NCBI GenBank assembly: GCA_017633835.1
Contig: JAGBOP010000032.1
Span: forward strand, 1-14,690
Direction: 5' to 3'
DNA length: 14,690 nucleotides
From: a bacterium
GTDB lineage: Bacteria; Bacillota_I; Bacilli_A; Mycoplasmatales; Mycoplasmoidaceae
Numbering within the stretch: the stretch's first letter is position 1; the number at the start of each line of letters is the position of its first letter. Below are positions 7,439 through 14,690 of this stretch, in pieces. The notes under the pieces were generated by a model. It saw nothing but the letters and a program-made list of their open reading frames with translations, made no database searches and was not told the origin of the DNA. Position numbers and translations under genes: made by a program.

Positions 7439-8779
7439 ATGTTAAAAGTTGCAATTATTGGAAAACCTAACGTTGGGAAATCAACTTTATTTAACCGGAT
7501 GTTAGGACAAAAGAAAGCAATTGTTTATGATGTAGCTGGAACAACCCGGGATCGTAATTATGCCTTGTGTCATTGGTTAGATAAGGACTTTGTGCTTATT
7601 GACACGGGTGGATATAGTGTCAATAAATTATCAAGTGATGTCGAATTACAACACTTGATTAACATGCAAGTACAATTTGCGATGCAAGAAGCTGATGTCA
7701 TTTTGTATGTAGTCGATGAACAACGACAAATTGATCATGATGACATGTTAATTGTCAAGCAATTACGACAAACAAAAAAACCAATTATTCTGTTAGTTAA
7801 CAAAGCAGAAAATGCGATTAACAACCACATTTACAATGCTAACTGAAGAAAATTAGGGTTAAGTGATCCAATTTATATTTCTGCTGACCACGGATTAAAT
7901 ATTTACGAAATCTTTGAACAAATTGCCAAGTTAAACGTAATTGAACCAGAAACAAAAAATAATAAATTTGTTTTTTGTGTGCTTGGTAAACCAAATGTGG
8001 GGAAATCAAGTTTAGTTAATTGCATTTTGCATGAAAACAAAATGGTGGTGTCAGATGTAAGTGGTACCACTAGAGATGCTGTTGATAGTACTTTTACTTA
8101 TGATAATGAACAATACGTCATTATTGACACTGCTGGTTTACGCCAACGCGGTAAACTTGATGAATTAGAAAAGTTTTCTTTGTTACGCAGCGAATTAGCT
8201 TTAAAGCGTTCACAATTTGCAATTTTGATTGTTGATGCATCTAAACCACTAACTGAACAAGATAAACACGTTGCTCAATTAATTTATGAAGCAAACATGC
8301 CATGCATTATTGTGGCAAATAAGATTGACTTAATTCCAGGATTTAACAACGCAATTAGAAAAGACATTGAAAATCGGTTTAAGCAAGAATTTAAGTTTTT
8401 ACCATATGCCCAATTTTTGTTTACTTCATGTGTTAATGATGATGTTAACATCAAGTTATTATTAAAGATGATGAACGATGTAAATAACCAATTGCAACTA
8501 AAAATTGACCAACGCTATTTAGATCAATTATTAATCAAAATGCAAGTGGTTAACGAACCACCTTTATTTAAAGGGGGCCGAGTTGAATTGTTAAGCATTG
8601 AACAAGTTAATGGCCGAATGCCAACGTTTGTCATTAACGTGAACGATGTTAAATATTTACATTTTAGTTACATGCGGTACGTGGAAAACCAAATTAAAAC
8701 CACGTTCAACTTTAACTTGGTGCCAATCCTTGTTTACTATAAGGATAGTAAGAAGAAGGAGTTAACTTCGCATGAATAA
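7439..8779 (+). CDS. der: ribosome-assembly GTPase Der (EngA)
   Basis: Tandem-GTPase protein needed for late 50S subunit maturation. Length is 446 aa (family about 435-490). G domain 1: P-loop GKPNVGKST at residues 8-16, GTTRD switch, and DTGG. Its G4 reads VNKAEN, where most homologues have NKxD, so guanine specificity there may be altered. G domain 2: GKPNVGKSS at 183-191, GTTRD, DTAG, and a standard NKID. The C-terminal KH-like domain follows (from about residue 360, with [15 protein letters not shown]). One TGA at 7844 encodes Trp in the linker region, so a standard-code reading would split the gene. It starts 3 nt after the aspS stop with no clear Shine-Dalgarno sequence, suggesting translational coupling, and overlaps gpsA by 8 nt. 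Confidence 0.95.
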
Positions 8780-9773
8780 GATTTTAGTATTAGGTAGTGG
8801 AGCTTGAGCTACTGCATTAAGCCAAGTATTACTTACAAATAAAAATAATGAAGTAAGTATCTATGGGATTAATGCGGATGAACTAAATGATTTAAGTCAC
8901 CAAAAAAATACTAAATTCTTTCCCAATCTTACTTTACCGTATGCTTATTATGCCATTTATAATAGCCTTGATATCTTGCAAACTAAGAAGTTTGATTATT
9001 TATTGTTAGCAACTCCTAGTAATGCAGTGGAAAGCTTATTAAATGAAATCAATGAAAAAACCAAATTTGATTTCAATTTAATCAATGCTGCCAAAGGCTT
9101 TATTATTGATAAGCACGATGTTATTGGCAACTTCATTTTAACAGCTGGATACACGCACATCCTTACTTATTCATGCATTTTAGGGCCTGGTTTTGCCATT
9201 GATGTCATTAACCAACGTTTTACGGCCCTTAATGTTTTAAGCCACCAAATTGAAAATGCCAAAAAAATCTGCCGATTATTTGATACCAGTTGGTTTAAAA
9301 CTATTCCGTGTGTACATGTCCATGCCGGAGAATTAGTATCGTCATTAAAAAATCCATTAGCAATTGTGGTCGGAATTTTACACGGGTTAAATATTTCGAT
9401 TAACGTTATTTCGGCGTTTGTCACCAAAGGCATTCAAGAAATCGTAGCCTTATTAAAAGAATTAGGTTATGATTTTGAAATCATGCAACAATACTGTGGA
9501 ATTGGGGATATCTTTCTTACTTGTTCCAGTGAAAAAAGTCGCAACTATTCATTTGGTTTAAATTTAGTAAAATACCAAACTGTGATTGCTACCAAAGAAC
9601 ATTTTACTAAAACAGTAGAAGGAATTGATGCATGTAAAGTAGCCCAATATTTATTTAATAAATATAATGTTCCCACTATTATTTTTCATAACTTATACTT
9701 GCTATTAAATAATGAATTAGACGTACAAAGTTTTTTAGAAAAGTGTAAAGCCGAATTCTTTTTGTTAAAATAA
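8772..9773 (+). CDS. gpsA: glycerol-3-phosphate dehydrogenase [NAD(P)+]
   Basis: Reduces dihydroxyacetone phosphate to sn-glycerol-3-phosphate, the backbone precursor of membrane phospholipids. Length is 333 aa, as expected. The N-terminal Rossmann fold has GSGAWATAL at residues 8-16 (the GxGxW signature; Trp is coded by TGA). LLLATPSNAV, NAAKGF with its conserved Lys, and GPGFAIDV follow. The C-terminal helical domain carries LKNPLAIVVG with the catalytic Lys, GIGDIFLTCSSEKSRN (substrate-binding Arg-Asn) and VEGIDACKVA. The start ATG at 8772 lies inside the end of der (ATGAATAA overlap) and has AAGGAG about 12 nt upstream. The order der-gpsA is conserved in Bacillus. A strong terminator follows, ending the aspS-der-gpsA unit. 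Confidence 0.95.
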
Positions 9774-9788
9774 ATATAATCATTAAAG

Positions 9789-9820
9789 ATTGAATGAGAC
9801 TAACTCATTCAATTTTTTAA
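9789..9820 (+). terminator. factor-independent terminator after gpsA
   Basis: A perfect 10-bp stem, ATTGAATGAG (9789-9798) with CTCATTCAAT (9804-9813), loop ACTAA, followed by TTTTTAATTT. It separates the aspS-der-gpsA unit from rlmN. Confidence 0.85.
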
Positions 9821-9875
9821 TTTGTAATAAAATAAAATACTTAAGAAATTTAATTAGAGATTATTAATTATTAGC

Positions 9876-10985
9876 ATGCAAGAACAACAAAACAATTCAA
9901 GTGAAATTACCAATCTTAATGCAGTTGCTAAACAAAGTTTTTATAACTTTCCTTTAGAAAAACTGCAAGAATATTTGGTCGCAAATGGCATGAAACCATT
10001 TGTTGGTAAGCAATTATATAAATGAGTATATAAAGATCATGTTACTGACTTTAATTTAATGACTGATATCAGTAAGAACAACCAAAAAGTGCTTGCCACT
10101 TTATTTTACTTTCCTAAACTCGTAGTTAAAAATAAATTGATTGCTTCTAATCACGCTACTTTTAAATTCTTATTTGAATTAGAAGATAAGAATTTAATTG
10201 AAACAGTCATTATGCACCATAAGTATGGTTATAGTGCTTGTTTAACCACGCAAGTAGGATGTAACATGGGATGTTCATTTTGTGCCAGTGGGCAATTAAA
10301 GAAAGTACGCAATCTAAGTGCAAGTGAAATTGTGCTCCAACTAGTTACTTGTGATGAATTTTTACGTAAATTTAATGGCAATAGCATTACCAGAATCGTC
10401 ATCATGGGCATTGGGGAACCATTTGATAATTATGATAATTTATTAGATTCCATTCGGATTATTAATAATCCATATGGAATTGGTTTAGGTAGTAGAAAGA
10501 TTACCATTTCTAGCTGTGGCCTAATGGAAAAAATGATTGCGTTTGCTAAAGAAATGCCGCAAGTTAATCTTGCTATTAGTTTGCACGCTTCTAACCAAAA
10601 TTTACGCATGCAAATGATGCCAATTGCTCGCCGTTATAAATATGAAGATGTTTTAAATGGAATTGATGAACTAGTGCGATTAACTAACCGCAGAGTGACA
10701 CTTGAATACATTTTGATTGATAATTTAAATGATAGTTATGAAAGTGCAGTTGAACTTGCTAATAACTTTAAAAACAAATTGGTGTATGTTAATTTAATTC
10801 CGTATAATCCAGTGTTAAATAATCCGTTTAATTATTTTCGTTCCACGCATGCAAAACAATTTCAAAAACAATTAACTGAACTAGGTATTCAATGTACATT
10901 AAGGCAAGAATTTGGTACTGATATTAATGCTGCTTGTGGGCAATTACGAGCGGTTAATATGAACCCAAAGGTAAGGAAAAAATAG
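9876..10985 (+). CDS. rlmN: dual-specificity rRNA/tRNA adenine-C2 methyltransferase RlmN
   Basis: Radical-SAM enzyme that methylates C2 of adenosine 2503 in 23S rRNA and, in studied bacteria, A37 of some tRNAs. Length is 369 aa. The [4Fe-4S] cluster motif CNMGCSFC has Cys at 129, 133 and 136. MGIGEPFDNYDN is the SAM-binding GGE/GEP-type segment. ISLHASN and the ILIDNLNDS strand follow, and the catalytic methyl-carrying Cys is at 354 in INAACGQLRA. The N-terminal helical domain (FPLEKLQEYLVANGMKPF, GKQLYKWVYK) is the RNA-binding part. Nothing essential is missing, and Trp in the N-terminal domain is coded by TGA. Start ATG 9876 includes the accessory domain; no clear Shine-Dalgarno sequence precedes it. 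Cfr, the antibiotic-resistance relative, is less likely given housekeeping context. Followed after 2 nt by the DUF368 gene. Confidence 0.92.
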
Positions 10986-10987
10986 CA

Positions 10988-12097
10988 ATGCCAACGGGGA
11001 AAATATTTGATCAGACCATCAACGGGAAGGAGTTGTATCGCACTCGCACCCAGCAAATCTTTGATCCACACCGGTGACAAAAATTTTTAATTAGGTGCTT
11101 ATTTGGGTTTTTAATGGGGGTGAGCGATGGCATTCCGGGTTATAGTGGTAGTACCACGTTAGCAATTTTTGGTTTTTATCGCAAATTCATGTTGCATGCT
11201 CGGATGTTAGTGGGATTTAATAAATTCCGTCGAGCCATGCGAGCGTTTGTGTGATTATTTCCGTTTGGAATTTTTTGGTTAATTGGGGCTCTTGTATTTG
11301 CTCGCTTCGTTACGTGAATATCTACCCAAGGATTTGACGTGCATACTGCCACGTTCACCAATGTTCCATTTAATGGCCAATTAATTTTATTTATTGCTTT
11401 TGCAGCCATTAGCTTATTCTCATTACCAATTTTTTATTATTTTCACAAAGATATTTTGTTTTGTGCCACTTTTAAGCAATATTTAAAACCAAAATATTTC
11501 TTATTACCAATTTTGTTTTTAATTGGCTTTGGAGTAATTATTGGTTTAGGTGTTTATATTCACTGTAGTTTAACTACTACTATTGCTGGTCATACTTTTA
11601 AAGGGTTTATGCTCTCAAGTGCTGGATATACGCATTTACCAAAAGCATTATATGGAAAATTAGTATATGTTGCATTAGTATCAGGATTCTTATTGTTTAT
11701 TCCCGGAATTTCTTCGTCCTTCATTATGCTTTTGTTTAACTTTTATTCATACACTTATACCATTATTCATGATCACCCATTATTAAATATTGTGCCAATT
11801 GTCATTACTGTACTTTGCTGTTTAGCTGGAGTTATTCTTAATGTTTTATTAGTCTCATTCTTATTAAAGAAATACCCAATGCACTTCTACAACTTGTCAG
11901 CTGGTATTATTAGTGGAGCATTCATTACCATCTTATTATCAGCTAGTCCAAGTTTATGAGCTCAAGCTCATGTTGCTGCTAATATCTTAGCAATGGTAGT
12001 GGTAATTACTGTAGTAATCATTATTAATGGTTTTATTTTCTTATGTTACTATAAAAATAAAAAAGTATTTACCATCAAAAAAGGTAAATTTAACTAA
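10988..12097 (+). CDS. DUF368 family integral membrane protein (PopT-like, putative polyprenyl-phosphate transporter)
   Basis: A 369-aa polytopic membrane protein. Two related motifs mark the inverted repeat of DUF368: MGVSDGIPGYSGSTTLAI at about residues 43-60 and FIPGISSSFIMLL at about 237-249. Roughly seven to nine hydrophobic segments are visible, including QLILFIAFAAISLFSLPIFY, YFLLPILFLIGFGVIIGLGV and a C-terminal VVVITVVIIINGFIFLCYY, then a basic tail. Members of this family (PopT) were recently linked to returning undecaprenyl phosphate across the membrane for reuse. That role is family knowledge, not shown here. The first third uses GC-richer codons (CGC, CGG, GCG, GGG) than its neighbours. 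TGA encodes Trp at several sites, so the standard code hides the N-terminal half. It starts 2 nt after the rlmN stop, so probably coupled; a terminator follows. Confidence 0.85.
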
Positions 12098-12108
12098 CAA
12101 TAACAAGA

Positions 12109-12139
12109 AATAGAAGCAAAAAATGCTTCTATTTTTATT
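12109..12139 (+). terminator. factor-independent terminator after the DUF368 gene
   Basis: A perfect 9-bp stem, AATAGAAGC (12109-12117) with GCTTCTATT (12125-12133), loop AAAAAAT, followed by TTTATT. It ends the rlmN-DUF368 unit. Confidence 0.85.
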
Positions 12140-12167
12140 GGCACATTTTTCATTGGATATTTATAAT
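12138..12167 (+). promoter_or_regulatory. sigma-70 promoter of the membrane-protein pair
   Basis: TTGGCA (12138-12143), an 18-nt spacer and a perfect TATAAT (12162-12167): the best promoter match in the window. It lies 26 nt before the start codon at 12193, which has AAGGTG as ribosome binding site. Confidence 0.65.
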
Positions 12168-12192
12168 TTAATCAATATAAGGTGAAATAACA

Positions 12193-12747
12193 ATGGAAAA
12201 GGAAAAGAAAAGTTTAAAAAATAAGCAACCATTTTTTGGTAAGTGAACTCGCTTTATAGTCGGTGTGTTAGGATTATGTATTTTAGGAAGCACAGTTGGT
12301 TCAGTTGCTTATTCTTGTAATGGCAGTTATACATATGTTTATACTTTTGATAAAACTACTAATAATAAAAAAGAACTTCATGAACCAGCCAAAATTGTTA
12401 ATGAATTTGCAAATAAACTTGATTTAAATGCAAATTAAAATTGTTTTTAAAATCATTCCAAAGAAATTGAGAAAATTAACACTCATTAATGTAATAAAAA
12501 TTATTGCTTGTTAATAACTGCTAATGAAATACATACTTCTAATTCTTCTTTTGATCTTTAAGTAAAGTTCTTGATGATATTCAAACAAACTATTAATATT
12601 ATCCAAGTGCAAAAAGATGACTTAGCATCTGATGTGTGAATCGTTGGGGTAAATAGTGCTATCAATAAAATTGATAATTCAATTAGTCAACTACAAGATA
12701 TCTATAACCAAATTGAAAATCAAATTAATCAATTAAATAATAATTAG
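12193..12747 (+). pseudogene. decayed membrane-protein gene, paralogue of the gene at 12749
   Basis: Good start signals remain: AAGGTG, 7 nt, ATG. The intact first part is 81 aa: a charged N-terminus (MEKEKKSLKNKQPFF), one Trp coded by TGA, a membrane or signal segment (FIVGVLGLCILGSTVGSVA) and a YSC that could be a weak lipobox. TAA at 12436, then in-frame TAA at 12448, 12487 and 12559, end it. The same frame goes on to a protein-like tail, DDLASDVWIVGVNSAINKID, then a helical Gln/Asn-rich end finishing QINQLNNN at TAG 12745. The segment after the third stop (CNKNYC) aligns with CNDKNYV of the next gene, where the codon before it is CAA (Gln) instead of TAA. The frame near 12560-12600 is uncertain; a shifted reading (SKVLDDIQTNY) is also plausible. 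A short secreted or lipid-anchored product from the first part remains possible. Confidence 0.6.
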
Positions 12748-12748
12748 G

Positions 12749-13650
12749 ATGAAGAAGTTCTCGTGATTAAAAAAAGATAATCCAAATAAACCAGTTGGAA
12801 AAAGATGAAAAAATTACACTTTATTTTTATGTGGAGTGATTACTTTTGTTGCTGCTCTTTTCGGATTAGCAACTAGCAATTATCATTTTCATACCGTTAT
12901 AAAAACAGTAAATGTAACTACTTCCCAATTATCTAATTCCTCATTAAATTCAATTGAATTAGCAACTGAAAAAATTAAAGAATGAAAACTTGATGAAACA
13001 AGCAAATCTTTTCTTAATGTTCTTAATAGGACAATTTACCAATGTAATGATAAGAATTACGTACAATCAATAATTGGGTTTTGTTTAACTAATGAACAAC
13101 ATGAATTAGTAAAAAAAGAATTAAAAAAAGTTGGTGATTATTTTAACCAAAAACAAACTAAACCTAGTTTTTTAACCGTTAATAACAACCAAGAACTTTC
13201 TAACCAATTTGTACAAATCATTAAAAATACTAATGTCCATGTTAATTCCTTTATCGATTATTTAATCACCCAAAAAAATGCATTAGGTGCGGTTGGATTA
13301 ATTGTTGGGTTAATTACTGCAATCATTGCATTTTTAGGGTTAAATTATGCCATTTTTATTCCAACTTTAATTATTAATCTAACCGGAATGTGCTGTGCAG
13401 TTAGTTCGGATGGAATCAGTTGCATTATCTTTAATTACTTAAACGAAAATCAAAGTATTTATTATAGCAATAATACCCCTCCTTCTTTATCTATCTTACC
13501 ATTTTGAATTTACCTTATTTTCAAAACCTAAAAAGCACCTTAGAACAAAACAGTTGTTTATTTGGAACAAAAGCAATGCTTAACTTTGTTAACCAAAGCA
13601 TTGATCAATTAAAAAATATGCTTGCAACTTTAAATCAATTAAACAACTAA
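12749..13650 (+). pseudogene. multi-pass membrane protein gene with a frameshift near its 3' end
   Basis: Begins MKKFSWLKKDNPNKPVGKRW, 1 nt after the TAG of the upstream paralogue. Segment 1 (YTLFLCGVITFVAALFGLAT) lies at about residues 24-43. A long helical, probably extracellular region (about 45-175) follows, then segment 2 (ALGAVGLIVGLITAIIAFLGL) and a third hydrophobic stretch (YAIFIPTLIINLTGMCCA). The frame ends at TAA 13529 (260 aa, tail PFWIYLIFKT). In the +2-shifted frame, protein-like sequence continues from about 13495: NLPYFQNLKSTLEQNSCLFG, ending LATLNQLNN at TAA 13648. That tail resembles the end of the upstream paralogue (QINQLNNN), so a one-base change between about 13467 and 13507 probably split the gene. 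The 260-aa form could still be made. Function unknown; likely a lineage-specific surface protein. Confidence 0.6.
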
Positions 13651-13662
13651 ATTCTTAAATTA

Positions 13663-13700
13663 AATAGGAAGTAAAAAAATCAACTTCCTATTTTTATTTT
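13663..13700 (+). terminator. factor-independent terminator, plus strand
   Basis: A perfect 10-bp stem, AATAGGAAGT (13663-13672) with ACTTCCTATT (13683-13692), then TTTATTTT. It lies 12 bp past the TAA at 13648, which supports the idea that the gene once ended there rather than at 13529. Confidence 0.85.
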
Positions 13701-13712
13701 CTTTAAGTGGTA

Positions 13713-13749
13713 GTAAAACAAAAAAATGCAAGGTTTTTCCTTGCATTTT
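13713..13749 (-). terminator. factor-independent terminator, minus strand
   Basis: An 11-bp stem, AAAATGCAAGG (13723-13733) with CCTTGCATTTT (13739-13749), and a TTTTT loop. On the minus strand it continues into further Ts. It ends the lipoprotein gene, whose stop is 3 bp away. Together with the preceding hairpin it separates two converging units. Confidence 0.8.
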
Positions 13750-13751
13750 AT

Positions 13752-14456
13752 TTAGTTATTATTTGAATTAATTGGAACATTTGTTAAAGTAATATCAACA
13801 TCAGGATATTGGTGTCTTAATAATTGCAATTGCGTTAACACTAAGGTATAAGTTCAGCCTGGACCATTATTAGTAAAAATGGTTTGGTTTAAACTTAAAT
13901 AAGCATCATTATAAATACTTGGCAAGCCTTCGTTGCTATTACCATTAAAGTACTTATTCTTGGTTGATTCAGCTACATAATTAGCATCATATTGCCCTAA
14001 TTCATTAGTAGCAACTTTTGCTTGGGGTAGTAAATTAATGAGTTGGATATATGCTTGGTTATAACCAATGCTGTATGGATCACTTGCATTTAAATAAAGC
14101 ATGTAATCATTATTTTTTAAATATGGTAATCAAACATTTGCATCTTGTCCACTGGGATATGCTTTTTTATTAGCAACTGCAGCTAATAAAGTAGCAATCC
14201 CATTATTATTTAAAGAATAATCATCAGTTTTTTTATTAAAAGTAAAAACTTGGTCAAAGTTTGCACTAATGGTGGTGACTTGGTTATTAGTAGCACTAAA
14301 TTCTTTTTTGTACGAAGTGACACTTGTGCCACATAAGCATGCCACTAATAACACCACAAATAAGGGGATGATGATCCACAAATAAAAGATTATTTTCTTT
14401 TTCGTGCTTAATTTCTTATATCAATTAGTAAATTTAGTTCATCATTTAACTTGCAT
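13752..14456 (-). CDS. putative surface lipoprotein, 234 aa
   Basis: In one frame with TGA as Trp, from ATG 14456 to TAA 13752. The N-terminus is long and basic (MQVKWWTKFTNWYKKLSTKK), then a hydrophobic segment (IIFYLWIIIPLFVVLLVA) leads into LVAC, a good lipobox, with Cys near residue 40. The protein would be lipid-anchored on the outer face, as with many mollicute surface antigens. The exported part is polar and rich in Asn, Tyr and Ser (ATNNQVTTISANFDQVFTF; LNASDPYSIGYNQAYI). No catalytic motif is recognised. The end is PDVDITLTNVPINSNNN. It starts 2 nt after the stop of the upstream gene, so the two are probably co-transcribed and translationally coupled. The unusually long n-region leaves a plain membrane anchor as an alternative. 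Confidence 0.7.
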
Positions 14457-14458
14457 AA

Positions 14459-14690
14459 TTAACTATTGCTTTTGCTATTTAAATAAATGTAATTATAAAA
14501 CCAACTTATATTGTTGTCTTTGACCGTAATTGGGTTAATGACTAATTCGTTATTTAAACTAATACTGCAATACTTTAAACCATTGGTTGCATCAAAATAA
14601 TTTGCAACATTATTATTAAAGGCATAATAATCAATTTGGTTTTTCGTAATGTATGATTGCACATTGTTTCAATTAATATTCGGACTTAAA
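14459..14690 (-). CDS. hypothetical protein, C-terminal 76 residues (partial)
   Basis: Open frame from the window edge to TAA 14459, with TGA as Trp at 14669-14671. The visible part is polar and Asn/Tyr-rich (SYITKNQIDYYAFNNNVANY; then NGLKYCSISLNNELVINPI) and ends FYNYIYLNSKSNS. Composition resembles the exported part of the adjacent lipoprotein, so this may be another secreted or surface protein. The start and any signal peptide lie outside the window. No family is recognised. Confidence 0.6.

Noticed and set aside
9167..9433. Minus-strand 88-codon frame
   Set aside because: Fully inside gpsA, whose motifs are unmistakable; it is a shadow frame.
12574..12747. Separate 57-aa gene starting at ATG 12574
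   Set aside because: No ribosome binding site, and its tail resembles the end of the neighbouring paralogue, so it is better explained as the 3' part of the decayed gene.
1..14690. CRISPR array to partner the tracrRNA-like element
   Set aside because: I saw no regularly spaced direct repeats on reading the window, and no sequence complementary to the possible anti-repeat outside 2584-2612.

Overview
The window is about 14.7 kb of very AT-rich DNA from a mollicute (a Mycoplasma-type bacterium). The main evidence is the genetic code: many genes read straight through TGA as tryptophan, including mutM, aspS, der, gpsA, rlmN and the dnaB-like gene, and all recognisable genes end in TAA or TAG. 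The housekeeping set is Firmicute-derived, spacing is tight, and the variable flanks hold lipoprotein and membrane-protein genes, which also fits. I cannot name the species.

Layout. (1) 1-607: the 5' end of an IS3-family insertion sequence on the minus strand, with orfA, a probable -1 frameshift into orfB, and a hairpin over the orfA ribosome binding site. (2) 639-2496: a hypothetical 311-aa gene (minus), then two overlapping small membrane-protein genes (plus). (3) 2518-3214: a non-coding and decaying stretch. It holds a factor-independent terminator, a candidate small RNA resembling a CRISPR-Cas9 tracrRNA, and a gene remnant with three in-frame stops and one frameshift. (4) 3239-5524 (minus): a DnaB/DnaD-type replication initiation gene downstream of mutM. 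This echoes the Bacillus mutM-coaE-nrdR-dnaB-dnaI neighbourhood. (5) 5669-12097 (plus): a compact housekeeping block of aspS, der and gpsA (3-nt gap, then 8-nt overlap), a terminator, then rlmN and a DUF368 membrane protein (2-nt gap). (6) 12138-14690: an accessory region with two tandem paralogous membrane-protein genes on plus, the first badly decayed and the second frameshifted. They converge on a minus-strand pair, a lipoprotein preceded by a partial gene running off the window.

How it works together. The core block serves translation (AspRS, Der for 50S assembly, RlmN for 23S/tRNA methylation), phospholipid precursor supply (GpsA), base-excision repair (MutM) and replication initiation (DnaB-like). 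The DUF368 protein belongs to the family recently linked to undecaprenyl-phosphate recycling, which is notable in a wall-less organism. The flanks show ongoing gene decay and insertion-sequence activity.

The most interesting non-coding signal is the tracrRNA-like element at about 2584-2662, with no cas gene or CRISPR array in the window. The most interesting coding signal is decay by in-frame TAA codons. At one position the intact paralogue next door has CAA at the aligned codon.
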